Of a DNA stretch of 64,000 nucleotides, positions 19,150 to 28,916 are shown one piece after another (position 1 is the first letter of the stretch; each line of letters starts with the position of its first letter). A model generated the notes under the pieces. The model was given only the letters and a program-made list of their open reading frames with translations. It was not told the DNA's origin and made no database searches. Position numbers and translations under genes: made by a program. The DNA is from CAZUGA01 sp964619885 (GTDB taxonomy: Bacteria; Pseudomonadota; Gammaproteobacteria; Methylococcales; UBA1147), in the NCBI GenBank assembly GCA_964619885.1, contig CAZUGA010000007.1, positions 52,971-116,970 of the forward strand. The letters are read 5' to 3'.

Positions 19150-20772
19150 ATGCAACAGTCCCAAAAAAACACAAGTCGCCATTCCAAATTGAGCTCTAAT
19201 GCAGCTCAAAAAACAGCGGGAGTATCCTGTGAAAATAGGTTCGCGTTTATCGACAAGCTGGTTTTATACCTGACAGTATCGATTACCGGAGCAGCCGTTA
19301 TGATGCTTGAGTTGCTCGGTACTAGAATTATTGGGCCATTTTACGGGGTTAGCTTGATCGTATGGTCGTCATTGATTTCGGTAACTTTGATGGCGCTGGC
19401 AATCGGTTATTTTATCGGAGGGCGATTGGCTGATCGCGAAGGTCCCGTGCGGTTATCCCATATTATATTTTTGGCAGCAGTCTATACCGGAGCGATCCCG
19501 TTAATGAGTGGGCCTGTTCAGTTGGCCACCGATTCTTTAGGCTTGCGCGCAGGGGCCTTTGCCAGTGCATTGATTTTGTTTACCGTGCCATTGGCCTTGC
19601 TCGGTATGGTTGGACCCTATGTCATCAAAATGGCGGCTCGGCGTCTGGAAGGAGTGGGGTCTACTGCCGGAAACGTTTATGCTATTAGTACGTTAGGTAG
19701 TGTCGTTGGTACGTTATTTCTCGGTTTTTATTTGTTACCGCTTGCCGGAACCCGGATTATCGTGATGGGTGTTAGTTTGGTTCTATTGGTTCTTGCCGTG
19801 GGTATTGGAATTTATGAATATAAAAGCTTGAAGCGTTCTAGTGCGCCAATAATGTTGGCCGCTTCTAGTGTAGTGTTCGCGATAGCAGTTTATTTGGCGA
19901 GTTACATAACTGCAACCAAGAAGTATCAGCGCTTCAAGGTTGTATACGAGGCGGAAAGTCATTATGGGTGGGTGCGAGTGGTAGACGAACCATTGCAACG
20001 AATTCGTTGGTTAATGTCCGATTCATCAACGATTGGAGCGGAGGATCTTAATAATGGCGAGGGCATGCTAGGTTATCAGCAAGTTGTTGAGAGGGTCGTA
20101 AATTTTAAAGACCAGCCAAAAAAGGCTCTTTTGGTTGGATTGGGTAGTGGGCATATCGTCAATTTGTTTGATCGCTATGGTATTAGAACCGATTCTATTG
20201 AAATTGACCCAGAGGTCGCGCGAGCTGCTGGACATTACTTTTCATACCAGTCTACCGGAAAGTCCTTGGTGGGTGATGCACGATACCAAGTCAAGCAACT
20301 ATCGGAAACCTATGACTTTATTGTTCATGATTGTTTTACCGGAGGGGCTGAACCCATTCACCTGTTGTCCGTAGAAATGCTTAAGACTTTAAAATCGAAG
20401 CTAAAACCTGGCGGTGTGTTGGTGCTTAACTTCGTCGGTTTTTCGCAGGGTGAAAACAGTCGGGCAGTTGCTGCCGTATCCAATACGTTAGACTCATTAT
20501 TTACGCACAAACGAACTTTTGTATCGGCGCCAAACGAAGATTTCAACGATTTCATATTTTACGCGTCAGATGTCGCATTGGAATTGACGCCTACACCAGC
20601 GAACAAACGGGTGGAATCCTGGCTGAAGGATCGTGAGATCAGTGTACCGATTCAGGATACGTTTATCATCACAGATGATTTCAATCCACTGGAAAGCATG
20701 CAAGTCGCCAAAGCCGAGCGCTACCGTGAACTTCTGGTCGATCGGGTGGGTAAAGATATTTTGATTTGGTAA
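19150..20772 (+). CDS. membrane spermidine synthase-like protein
   Basis: 540 residues. The N-terminal half has about six to seven membrane helices ('MMLELLGTRIIGPFYG', 'ALAIGYFIGGRLADR'). The C-terminal half is a spermidine-synthase-like Rossmann domain ('LLVGLGSGHIVNLFDRYG', 'DSIEIDPEVARAA', 'YDFIVHDCFTGG'). Such fused proteins are common in proteobacteria and usually annotated as fused MFS/spermidine synthase. The conserved 'GGG' of true spermidine synthases is changed to 'GLGSG', and substrate and reaction are unproven. The gene stands alone behind a terminator. Confidence 0.85.
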   Translation: MQQSQKNTSRHSKLSSNAAQKTAGVSCENRFAFIDKLVLYLTVSITGAAVMMLELLGTRIIGPFYGVSLIVWSSLISVTLMALAIGYFIGGRLADREGPVRLSHIIFLAAVYTGAIPLMSGPVQLATDSLGLRAGAFASALILFTVPLALLGMVGPYVIKMAARRLEGVGSTAGNVYAISTLGSVVGTLFLGFYLLPLAGTRIIVMGVSLVLLVLAVGIGIYEYKSLKRSSAPIMLAASSVVFAIAVYLASYITATKKYQRFKVVYEAESHYGWVRVVDEPLQRIRWLMSDSSTIGAEDLNNGEGMLGYQQVVERVVNFKDQPKKALLVGLGSGHIVNLFDRYGIRTDSIEIDPEVARAAGHYFSYQSTGKSLVGDARYQVKQLSETYDFIVHDCFTGGAEPIHLLSVEMLKTLKSKLKPGGVLVLNFVGFSQGENSRAVAAVSNTLDSLFTHKRTFVSAPNEDFNDFIFYASDVALELTPTPANKRVESWLKDREISVPIQDTFIITDDFNPLESMQVAKAERYRELLVDRVGKDILIW

Positions 20773-21287
20773 AGTTTTTTATCGCAAGCATAATTCGACG
20801 CGCTTTGTGAAGAAAAGTATCCTTGACTTCAAGTGAATTAATCAAAGTTACATACCTTCTCCATATAAATACAGTACGTGTTCTTTGAGGAACTGTCCGG
20901 ACAATATGCTGGGTATTTCAAGCGGACAGAAAGTTAGATCAAAACCGATCAATGTTTACTACTGACCTATTCCTTCATCTTCATCAGCTAGATTGTCAAT
21001 GACTATTTTCTGAGAAATTAAGATTGCTAGTCTATTAGTTTGGCGTTATAAAAACTTCAGCTAGACTTAGTCCGATAGTCATTGGATGGTGCAAGCGCTT
21101 GTTTTTTGATCTAAAGCGGTTTTATATGTTTTCTTTCGGTAGGTTTAACAACTTACGGTAGGCGAAACAACATCCTCTTAATCGTTCTTCTATTGACTAA
21201 ATCGATGTAGTTGCCGTTAATCGGGACTAATCCACCGCTTATCGGAAAACAGAAGACATTTGAATTAATCCTGCTATAACTCAGACT
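20773..21287. other. intergenic region upstream of the pilin operon
   Basis: About 515 bases of AT-rich sequence with no convincing gene. It should contain the promoter of the minor-pilin operon. A perfect palindrome CAAGCGCTTG followed by six T lies near 21092-21107, but it lacks a loop and is not a good terminator. Confidence 0.45.
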
Positions 21288-21878
21288 ATGAAATTTATTC
21301 GACCTGCACGAGGGTTTACGTTAATTGAATTGATCGTTACGTTGTTGATGGCGGCTATCATATTGAGCGCGGGCGTGCCGAGCTTCAGGAATATGATAAT
21401 GGATAATCGTCAGACAACGGAAATGAATAACTTCTTGACCACACTGATGATAGCGAGAAGTGAAGCTGTTAAACGGCACGTAAATACCGTGACCGTATGT
21501 ACCACAACTGATGGAATAAATTGCACCGCAGCTGGAGGTTGGGAGCAAGGGTGGATGGTTTTCGATGATGTTAATGGTGACTTGGTCGCTCAACAACCGG
21601 AATTGATTCGCGTATACGAAAGTTTGGTAAATGATGGGTTGACGTTACGCGGCAATGCGTTGGTTACAAATACCATTAGATTCTCGCAAACAGGGATGAC
21701 CACAGGTGTGCCTGGGGCGGGAAATTTCAACGGATCATTTAGAATGTGCGATGTACGCGGGGATACTTCGGCCAACGGTTTGATTGTATCTATAACGGGT
21801 CGTCCAACGCGGGCGGTCGATTCGAATGGCGACGGAATTGTAGAAGTTGGAGGCGGCGCGGCAGTGACGTGCCCTTAA
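21288..21878 (+). CDS. fimT: type IV minor pilin FimT/GspH family
   Basis: 196 residues. The prepilin site is 'RGFTLIELIV' near residue 8 (cut after Gly, Glu at mature position 5), then a hydrophobic helix and a FimT-type body ('ARSEAVKRHVNTVTVCTTTDG', 'GGWEQGWMVF'). FimT/FimU proteins are minor pilins that prime pilus assembly and, in some species, bind DNA. The sequence has aspartate-rich loops ('DDVNGD', 'DSNGDGIVEV') that could bind calcium. It is the first gene of the fimT-pilV-pilW-pilX-pilY1-pilE operon. Confidence 0.92.
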   Translation: MKFIRPARGFTLIELIVTLLMAAIILSAGVPSFRNMIMDNRQTTEMNNFLTTLMIARSEAVKRHVNTVTVCTTTDGINCTAAGGWEQGWMVFDDVNGDLVAQQPELIRVYESLVNDGLTLRGNALVTNTIRFSQTGMTTGVPGAGNFNGSFRMCDVRGDTSANGLIVSITGRPTRAVDSNGDGIVEVGGGAAVTCP

Positions 21879-21935
21879 ATATTCAAATGGGTAGGCTCGT
21901 TAGTATCCAACGCTGATGCAAAAATTTTTACAACT

Positions 21936-22490
21936 ATGAATATATCACTAAGAAAATCTACTGGTTTTACGTTGATAGAAGTTTTGATTGCGGTAGTCAT
22001 ATTGTCTATAGGTTTGCTCGGTTTGGCGGGGCTTCAAACCTTGGCGCTGAAGCAGAATAATTCATCACAGGGTCGTTCCCAAGCTGTTGAATTAATTAAT
22101 GATCTTGCCGATCGGATGCGTGCGAATAGAGACGGAGTAGATAATGGAAACTATGTCTTACTGCCAGCCCCCGCGAATCCCGGTTTTGATTGTATGACCA
22201 ATTTTGCCGGAACCACCACCGGGAACAATTGTGACTCCACTGAAATGGCGGCTTACGATTTGTTTGCGTGGCGGACTGCTGTTGCTCAGGCATTGCCGGG
22301 GCAAGGCCAATTGCAATGTACCGATAATGCTGATCCGGGGTTCACTGATCCGGACAATGACCTAATCAACAATACGGATACCGACGGCGTTGCTTGTACG
22401 ATCGGTTCGTCTTTTTTGCTTTCGATCACTTGGGACGATAACGGTGCCAATGGCGCACCGACAACTTTTGCGGTAGCTTTTCAACCATGA
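21936..22490 (+). CDS. pilV: type IV pilus modification protein PilV
   Basis: 184 residues. It starts with a short leader and 'TGFTLIEVLIAVVILSIGLL', the PilV-type prepilin sequence with Glu5, followed by 'AGLQTLALKQNNSS' and 'AVELINDLADRMRANRDG', which are family hallmarks. A central Asp/Asn-rich stretch ('DPDNDLINNTDTDG') is unusual. The last four bases overlap the pilW start (ATGA), so translation is coupled. PilV is part of the minor-pilin tip complex. Confidence 0.93.
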   Translation: MNISLRKSTGFTLIEVLIAVVILSIGLLGLAGLQTLALKQNNSSQGRSQAVELINDLADRMRANRDGVDNGNYVLLPAPANPGFDCMTNFAGTTTGNNCDSTEMAAYDLFAWRTAVAQALPGQGQLQCTDNADPGFTDPDNDLINNTDTDGVACTIGSSFLLSITWDDNGANGAPTTFAVAFQP

Positions 22491-23269
22491 AAAACCTAAA
22501 TATACCCTCGAATAATCAGCAGGGGATCTCGATGATCGAAATTATGATTGGCTTGTTGATCAGTTCAATCTTGATCGGTGGCGTCATTCAAGTTTTCGTC
22601 AGTAACAAACAAACTTATCATCTACAGGACGAGCTATCCAGGGTCCAAGAAAGTGGCCGGATTGCAATCGAAATATTGCAACGTTCAATTCGGGGCGCTG
22701 GATTTAACAATGCTGCCGGCGCGTTTGTTCCCGCAACTACCATTGATGGCGCGAATGATTCGATACATATTGTAAGTGCAGGGAATATCGGGTGTCTCGG
22801 GCCCAATGTAGTGAACGATTTATTTTCAGTTACAAACATTGGAACGACTAATAGCTTGTCTTGTACTAGAGTTGGAGCTGGCGCCGCTGCACAACCCCTG
22901 ATTGATAATGTTCAAAATATGCAATTTCTGTATGGGGTTGATGACGACGGTAATCGAGGTGCAGATCGATATATTAATGCCACAGCGGTCAACGCTGCTG
23001 GAATTTGGGGCAGCGTAGTGAGCGTTCGTGTGGGATTGCTATTAAGCACGAGCCCAAGACAGGATCGGTCGCGGATGATTTTACAACCCATGATATTCGC
23101 TAATGTTGCTGCTAACCCTTTGTTGGCAATTTTCGATACCGATAATGATGGAACCCCAGAATTATTCGATTCAGATGGCGATTTAGTGCCTGATACAAAT
23201 GTGGCTCAAGATAATCGTCTTTATCGTATCTTTACGAGCACTATTACATTACGCAACCGCGTTCCTTAA
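22487..23269 (+). CDS. pilW: minor pilin PilW
   Basis: 260 residues. The prepilin site is 'QQGISMIEIMIGLLISSILI', followed by 'FVSNKQTYHLQDELSRVQES', typical of PilW. The body has a PilW C-terminal core ('VVSVRVGLLLSTS'). Near the end is a repeated Asp loop ('DTDNDGTPELFDSDGDLVPD') of the kind that binds calcium in thrombospondin-3-like repeats. It overlaps pilV and is 17 bases before pilX. Role by family: minor pilin in the assembly-priming complex. Confidence 0.92.
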   Translation: MKNLNIPSNNQQGISMIEIMIGLLISSILIGGVIQVFVSNKQTYHLQDELSRVQESGRIAIEILQRSIRGAGFNNAAGAFVPATTIDGANDSIHIVSAGNIGCLGPNVVNDLFSVTNIGTTNSLSCTRVGAGAAAQPLIDNVQNMQFLYGVDDDGNRGADRYINATAVNAAGIWGSVVSVRVGLLLSTSPRQDRSRMILQPMIFANVAANPLLAIFDTDNDGTPELFDSDGDLVPDTNVAQDNRLYRIFTSTITLRNRVP

Positions 23270-23286
23270 ACGTCTGGAAATTTATC

Positions 23287-23850
23287 ATGCAAAGAATAAA
23301 GTCGACAAACGGTTTTAAGCAATGTGGTGCCGCGTTGGTTGTTAGTTTGATCATATTGTTAGTGATGACTTTGATTGGCATCACTTCGATGCAAAGCACG
23401 GTGATGCAAGAAAAAATGGCCGGTAATGCAAGAGATTTGAGCACTGCGTTTCAAGCCGCCGAAGCTGCGGCACGTTCAGGTGAGGGCTGGCTGTTAGGTC
23501 TAACAGCGGTACCGGATCCCAACAACTGTCCATCTTCACCGTGCGACCTTTGGAATTCTTATGGCGCCTTGAATCCTTTTTGGACACAATTCGGTGCAAG
23601 TGGATACACGGATTCGATTATGTGGGCAAGCGCAAGAACAGCGAATGCTGTGTCAAAGATGAATAATCAGCAATCACCCGAATTTTTTGTGGAATTTATA
23701 GATATATTCCGAGATAGCCAGAATTTGGGACAACAACAGGATATGGACGGTAGTTCCTTCCGCAACGTCTACGCCGTAACGACTCGTGGTTTCGGTGGAA
23801 CGAATACGGCGAACGCGTTCGTCCAAACAAATTTTGCCAGACGGTTCTAA
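23287..23850 (+). CDS. pilX: minor pilin PilX
   Basis: 187 residues. The N-terminus 'CGAALVVSLIILLVMTLIGI' is a PilX-type signal/anchor without Glu5, and 'MQEKMAGNARDLSTAFQAAE' is the family signature. The rest is the variable pilin head with a short Cys pair ('NNCPSSPCDLW'). It lies between pilW and pilY1 in one operon. PilX works with PilY1 in the pilus tip complex. Confidence 0.93.
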   Translation: MQRIKSTNGFKQCGAALVVSLIILLVMTLIGITSMQSTVMQEKMAGNARDLSTAFQAAEAAARSGEGWLLGLTAVPDPNNCPSSPCDLWNSYGALNPFWTQFGASGYTDSIMWASARTANAVSKMNNQQSPEFFVEFIDIFRDSQNLGQQQDMDGSSFRNVYAVTTRGFGGTNTANAFVQTNFARRF

Positions 23851-23892
23851 ATTATGATTATCGGTTCGAAATGTAAAGGTAGGAGCAGTTTT

Positions 23893-26800
23893 ATGAAGAT
23901 CTATTCCGGAATACTTAATTTTTCATTGTCCGCGGTTTTTTCGGGATTGCTTCTATTTTCCGCCAATGCCCAATCAGCGAGTTTGTCGTTGAGCCAGGTG
24001 CCTCTTTTTTTGGGGGGTAATGTAGATCCGAATATTATGTTCACGCTCGACGATTCTGGCTCCATGCACTGGGAGATGATGCCTGACAGTGTATTATATC
24101 AATATTATAGTTTTCCCAGGGCTAATGGTATCTACGGAGCAGGTGATTACTGGAATTTGGTGGCGGGATTCGATACGAATAACCGGTATAACTCCTTTAG
24201 CCGGTCTTCCAATAACAATAAGATTTTTTACAATCCGACGATAAGATATCTACCTTGGGCCAAATCAGACGGATCATTGTTTCCCGATGCCGTTGTCACC
24301 TGTGCACCGCATAATCCGGATGACCCTGGCAAGGGTTGTCGGGATCTTACCCAAAACAATACTCAGCAAGCGTGGTGGCGTGAAAACGACGGATCAACAA
24401 CAGATACAACAAGGACTTTTTGGCCAGCAACGTATTTCAATTACAACGGCGGCAATGTATGGACATACAACAGTTATACTCGCGTAGAAATACGTACGGG
24501 TAATACGTACACTGGTGGCCCGAACAGAAGCGATTGTGCCGCTGCTCCTATTTGTACTTTTGCTGAAGAACTACAGAATTTCGCCAATTGGTATAGCTAC
24601 GACCGTTCGCGAATTTTGTTATCGCGTTCCGGTGTTGGGCGTGCGTTTGCCCAACAGGGAAATGACATGCGGGTGGGATTTGCTGCTATCAACAAAGGTG
24701 GTGCGACGGTTGATGGCGTGACCAGTCCAGGCGCGATAGTCAGAGGTTTAAGAAGATTTAGCGGGACAGATCGAGATCAATTTTTTACTGATCTATATGG
24801 TTATGTGATGGTGCCGTCTGGCACGCCGTTACGCAGAGCTCTGGACGATGTGGGGCGTTATTTTGAACGTTCCGATAACCAGGGACCTTGGAGCGCAACC
24901 CCGGGGACTACCAATTCGACCCCGCATTTAGCCTGTAGACAAAGTTATCATGTTATGATGACGGACGGGTTTTGGAATGGTGCGTCGGCCCCAACAAATG
25001 CGGCACGTCAAAATGTCGATAATAATTCTGGGCCTGCCATTACCCATCCCTCGAATTCTGCGTTGAATTTCCAATATACACCGTCGACGCCGTATCAAGA
25101 TGGTGTGGCGGATACTTTGGCTGACGTGGGAATGTATTATTGGTATCGAGACCTACGTACAGATTTGGCTAACGAAGTCCCAACCAACGCAGCTGATCCG
25201 GCGTATTGGCAGCATTTGGTTAATTTTACCGTAGGTTTGGGTGTGCCGGGTATATTGGATCCGGCTACAGACTTGCCGAATTTGATTAACGGAAACAAAT
25301 CTTGGCCTGATCCTTTTTCTTCGTCGACGGCCAAAACCGATGATCTTTGGCATACTGCAATAAATAGCCGGGGAGATTTCTTCAGTGCGAGCAACCCGGA
25401 TGAGTTTGCGAATTCGCTTTCAGATGTCCTTTCTAATATTGTTGCTAGAACGGGCTCTTCTGCTTCGCCATCACTAAATTCGGGTTCAATCGGCAGCGAG
25501 TCTCACTTGTACCAAGCCAAATTCAATAGCGGGACTTGGATTGGCCAGTTGGTTGCCCTGCCTATTAATCCCGATGGAACGCTTGGTGCGCAATCTTGGG
25601 AGGCGTCTGCGGTAATCTCCACCCAAAATTTCGATACCGGTCGTGAAATAATAACGTTTGACCCTGTCGCGGGCACAGGTATACCGTTTCGATTTGGCTC
25701 GTTGAATCCAACCCAACAAGCCGCAATAGATATCAACCCTTCTACATTCGTGGCTGATGGCCGTGGTGCAGACCGGGTCAATTATCTGCGTGGTGATACT
25801 GCGCTAGAAGCAAAAAACAATGGTCCGTTTCGAAACCGGACCAGCCTTTTGGGCGATGTTGTGAATTCCGGTCCTGCATTTGCTGGGGGGGGCAATGACA
25901 TTTATCCGGACAAATGGGACGACGCGACCGGGGTGAGTCCCTTGACTCCGGAAAATGCGAAACCATATAGCGATTTTCGTACGTCCCATGTGCATAGACA
26001 GCGGTTGGTCTATTTTGGTGCGAATGACGGGTTGCTCCGCGGTGTAGACGCGGGTACTTATAATCCAGGAACCAAAACCTTCAGTGTGGGGACGGGCCGG
26101 GAAGAAATTGCATACGCGCCGGCAAAACTGCTGGATAAAATGAATCGTTTGACCGATATCAATTATAGCCACCGATACTATGTCGATGCTTCGACTACGA
26201 TCGTCGATGGATTCTTTGCCAACGATTGGCATACCGTATTGGGTGGTGGATACGCGGCCGGCGGACAGGGTGTTTTTGCCCTGGATGTGACCGATCCGAC
26301 TACGTTTGACGAAGCCAATGCAGCTCAATTGGTGCTATGGGAATTTACAGACGCAGATGACGCTGATTTGGGAAACACTTATGGCCAACCTATTAATATT
26401 GTACGAATGCACAACGGTAAATGGGTGGCGTTGTTCTCGAATGGTTACAACAATACCGAACCGGATGGCAATGTCAGTGCAACGGGGAATGCGGTCTTGT
26501 TTATTGTCGATTTGCAAACCGGCAGCTTAATTCGCAAAATCGACACGCTGCAGGGGAGCGCCCAGGACCCAACCGGATTGGGCAAACCGAATGGTTTGAG
26601 TGTTGCGGCACCGATCGATAGAGACGGCGACTATATTATTGATATGGCTTACGCAGGCGATCTTTTCGGTAACTTGTGGAAATTCGATTTGAGTGACCCG
26701 GATCCTGCGAATTGGGGCGTTGCATTTGGGGGATTGACTCCACTACCTCTGTTTCAGACACGTCAAACCGCCGGTATACGCCAACCGATTACCGTCAGAC

Positions 26801-27639
26801 CTCAAATTGGTGAAGCATCCCCCGATTCTGAAACAGGGAGTGTTGATTCGGCGGGGTTGTACGACCCTGCCGCGGGTACGCCGATTGTAGGTTCAATAGT
26901 TTATTTTGGTACGGGTAAGTACATTGAAGTTGGCGATTCGATCCCGGTGGGGCAAGACACGCAGACATTTTATGCTGTGTGGGATAAGCAAATCCCCAGC
27001 AATGACCCGGATTACAGTGTGCCACCGTTTGGCAATGATCAGTTGTTGACTCAATCGATATATAAGGAAATTGATGCTAGCGATCCCACAAATCCATTCG
27101 GAGTTGGTATTCGACTAACAACTTCGGAGTCAGTCAATTGGCATCTTGCCGGTGGGTATCCGTCAGGTAACCCGGTGACGACGCATTTGGGTTGGAAAAT
27201 AGACATGATCGATACCGGTACCCTGCCTTTGCAAAATTATGGCGAGCGTATGGTTAGCCGGCCCATTTTGCGGGCGGGCCGGATAATTTTTACCACGCTA
27301 ATACCGGATCCTGACCCATGCGGTGACGGTGGTAGCGGCTGGTTGATGGAGCTCGATGCCTCGACCGGTAGCAGCCTAACGGTGTCACCGTTTGATTTGA
27401 ACCATGATACAAATTTTGATAACAAGGATTTGGTTTCGGTTACGACGGGTAGCACGACCCAAAGCGTTCCGGTAAGTGGTAAAAAATCAACCGTAGGTAT
27501 TATATCCACCCCGGGTATATTGGATGCTGGTGATCAAAAGCGGGAGTTTAAATATACCAGCGGATCATCGGGTGGAATAGAGCTGACCACCGAGAACAGT
27601 GGGGGTAGTGTCGGCCGATTGAATTGGCAGCAGCTTTAG
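23893..27639 (+). CDS. pilY1: PilY1 pilus tip adhesin/assembly protein
   Basis: About 1248 residues. Signal peptide (hydrophobic 5-27, ending 'ANAQSAS'), then a VWA-like region with MIDAS 'DDSGSM', and a C-terminal beta-propeller of the PilC/PilY1 type. The typical blade is 'YAGDLFGNLWKFDLSD', preceded by the calcium loop 'DRDGDYIID'. A second acidic loop ('DLNHDTNFDNKD') lies near the end. I chose ATG 23893 because AGGAG lies seven bases upstream and the signal peptide then starts normally; a frame start at 23854 would add 13 residues. PilY1 controls pilus extension/retraction and adhesion in a calcium-dependent way in Pseudomonas. Confidence 0.94.
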   Translation: MKIYSGILNFSLSAVFSGLLLFSANAQSASLSLSQVPLFLGGNVDPNIMFTLDDSGSMHWEMMPDSVLYQYYSFPRANGIYGAGDYWNLVAGFDTNNRYNSFSRSSNNNKIFYNPTIRYLPWAKSDGSLFPDAVVTCAPHNPDDPGKGCRDLTQNNTQQAWWRENDGSTTDTTRTFWPATYFNYNGGNVWTYNSYTRVEIRTGNTYTGGPNRSDCAAAPICTFAEELQNFANWYSYDRSRILLSRSGVGRAFAQQGNDMRVGFAAINKGGATVDGVTSPGAIVRGLRRFSGTDRDQFFTDLYGYVMVPSGTPLRRALDDVGRYFERSDNQGPWSATPGTTNSTPHLACRQSYHVMMTDGFWNGASAPTNAARQNVDNNSGPAITHPSNSALNFQYTPSTPYQDGVADTLADVGMYYWYRDLRTDLANEVPTNAADPAYWQHLVNFTVGLGVPGILDPATDLPNLINGNKSWPDPFSSSTAKTDDLWHTAINSRGDFFSASNPDEFANSLSDVLSNIVARTGSSASPSLNSGSIGSESHLYQAKFNSGTWIGQLVALPINPDGTLGAQSWEASAVISTQNFDTGREIITFDPVAGTGIPFRFGSLNPTQQAAIDINPSTFVADGRGADRVNYLRGDTALEAKNNGPFRNRTSLLGDVVNSGPAFAGGGNDIYPDKWDDATGVSPLTPENAKPYSDFRTSHVHRQRLVYFGANDGLLRGVDAGTYNPGTKTFSVGTGREEIAYAPAKLLDKMNRLTDINYSHRYYVDASTTIVDGFFANDWHTVLGGGYAAGGQGVFALDVTDPTTFDEANAAQLVLWEFTDADDADLGNTYGQPINIVRMHNGKWVALFSNGYNNTEPDGNVSATGNAVLFIVDLQTGSLIRKIDTLQGSAQDPTGLGKPNGLSVAAPIDRDGDYIIDMAYAGDLFGNLWKFDLSDPDPANWGVAFGGLTPLPLFQTRQTAGIRQPITVRPQIGEASPDSETGSVDSAGLYDPAAGTPIVGSIVYFGTGKYIEVGDSIPVGQDTQTFYAVWDKQIPSNDPDYSVPPFGNDQLLTQSIYKEIDASDPTNPFGVGIRLTTSESVNWHLAGGYPSGNPVTTHLGWKIDMIDTGTLPLQNYGERMVSRPILRAGRIIFTTLIPDPDPCGDGGSGWLMELDASTGSSLTVSPFDLNHDTNFDNKDLVSVTTGSTTQSVPVSGKKSTVGIISTPGILDAGDQKREFKYTSGSSGGIELTTENSGGSVGRLNWQQL

Positions 27640-27695
27640 GCGCTCAATTGTCGATTGGTAGAACTTTGAAACCTAAATAGTAATGGGAAATTGAC

Positions 27696-28049
27696 ATGAA
27701 ATTATTGATACGCGCAACAATTTTAAGTTTGGCGTTTTCTATATTCCTACCCGCCATAAGTATTGCGGAGGAAGGGGCGCCTGTGGCTCCGCTACTTTCG
27801 ATGACGTTTGAAGTGACCGGGATTGTTACCGGAATCGAACCAAGCTACGGTGCCATCGCTATAGATGGCCGCGAGTACAGGATGGCCAATGGTATCAAGA
27901 TACAAAGTCTGGTCAGCGATAATCCAAGTGATTCATTGAAGGTGGGTGCGGAAGTTGGTTACGTTGCCTACGAAAGTGAATCTAATGGTTCATCGATTAG
28001 TGAGATTTGGGTTCTGTCGGCCCCATTGGAAGAACAGGATGATGACTGA
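27696..28049 (+). CDS. small exported protein in the pilY2 position
   Basis: 117 residues. Signal peptide of about 24 residues ('ILSLAFSIFLPAISIAEE'), then a small beta-rich domain ('FEVTGIVTGIEPSYGAIAID') and an acidic C-terminus ('EEQDDD'). In Pseudomonas a protein of the same size, PilY2, lies between pilY1 and pilE; this gene sits exactly there. I cannot confirm sequence homology, so PilY2-like is a positional inference. Its reading frame, spacing and export signal make it a real gene. Confidence 0.75.
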   Translation: MKLLIRATILSLAFSIFLPAISIAEEGAPVAPLLSMTFEVTGIVTGIEPSYGAIAIDGREYRMANGIKIQSLVSDNPSDSLKVGAEVGYVAYESESNGSSISEIWVLSAPLEEQDDD

Positions 28050-28082
28050 TTCTAGTCGAGCGAATAAGGGGAAAATATTAAT

Positions 28083-28568
28083 ATGAAACCGCATCAACAT
28101 GGTTTTACACTCTTGGAACTGATGATTGCAATAGTGATCATTGGTATATTGGCCGCGGTGGCGTATCCGGGGTACCAAAATCAAATACGCCGTGCCCGTC
28201 GAGCCGATGCCCAGGGGGATTTGATGGCATTTGCGGCCTTAATGGAAAGAAGTTTTACTGCCAGGAATAACTATTTTGATAACGGTACACTCGCCGATAT
28301 TAACGGTAACGGAATTCCAGATACGGGTTCAGCGCCGGCAGGAATAGGATTTCCTCTTACATCACCGATGAGCGGTGGCCCAGCGGTCTACAATCTAACG
28401 ATACTGGCCGTTGGCGTTGCTGGTAATACGTACACCTTGCAGGCTACTCCTATTCCTGGTCCGCAGGTAACGGATGGAATATTGACTTTAACCTCGGCTG
28501 GGCAGCGGTGGTGGGATCAAAATAATAATGGCGCAGTAGATGCGGGTGAGAATACCTGGGATCAGTAA
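28083..28568 (+). CDS. pilE: type IV minor pilin PilE
   Basis: 161 residues. Leader 'MKPHQHG' followed by 'FTLLELMIAIVIIGILAAVA' is a classic type IVa prepilin cut site with Glu5, and 'YPGYQNQIRRARRADAQGDL' matches minor pilin PilE. The head carries 'DINGNGIPD' and 'DQNNNGAVDAGE', again calcium-type loops. As last gene of the operon it completes the set FimT, PilV, PilW, PilX, PilY1, PilE. The major pilin is not in this window. Confidence 0.93.
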   Translation: MKPHQHGFTLLELMIAIVIIGILAAVAYPGYQNQIRRARRADAQGDLMAFAALMERSFTARNNYFDNGTLADINGNGIPDTGSAPAGIGFPLTSPMSGGPAVYNLTILAVGVAGNTYTLQATPIPGPQVTDGILTLTSAGQRWWDQNNNGAVDAGENTWDQ

Positions 28569-28916
28569 TTTAGCCGTCAGCGGCCTCGTAGTTTCGAATG
28601 CCAGGGCAAATAATTCCGGGTTCGATACCATTCGGTTCATTTTTTAAATTCGGGTTTATCCGTTGAGTCGGCTAAAATCAGATTAATTTCAATTTAGCCA
28701 ACATTTTATAGTCCAAATGAGAATAGAATATAAATTCTCATGTTGCCAGCGATACTGCATTTAGCTAGAGTGCTCTTTTATTGCTTTTAAACCCCATCTT
28801 GTCTATTCAACGATTGACAGGTCCTTAAACCTGATTTTAAAAATGATTGCGCGATGTTATCGTGCAGCATGAAAGTACTTACGTAAGCTGATTCCTAGTT
28901 CAGAATCGGAAGAATT
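28569..28916. other. intergenic region pilE-cca
   Basis: About 350 bases, AT-rich, with no gene or clear terminator that I can defend. The promoter of cca is presumably here. Confidence 0.45.

Noticed and set aside
21087..21107. palindrome followed by six T as terminator
   Set aside because: The 10-base palindrome leaves almost no loop and no gene ends before it on the plus strand within 300 bases.
25804..26328. 174-residue minus-strand open frame within pilY1
   Set aside because: Antisense to conserved PilY1 sequence and without any recognisable protein pattern.
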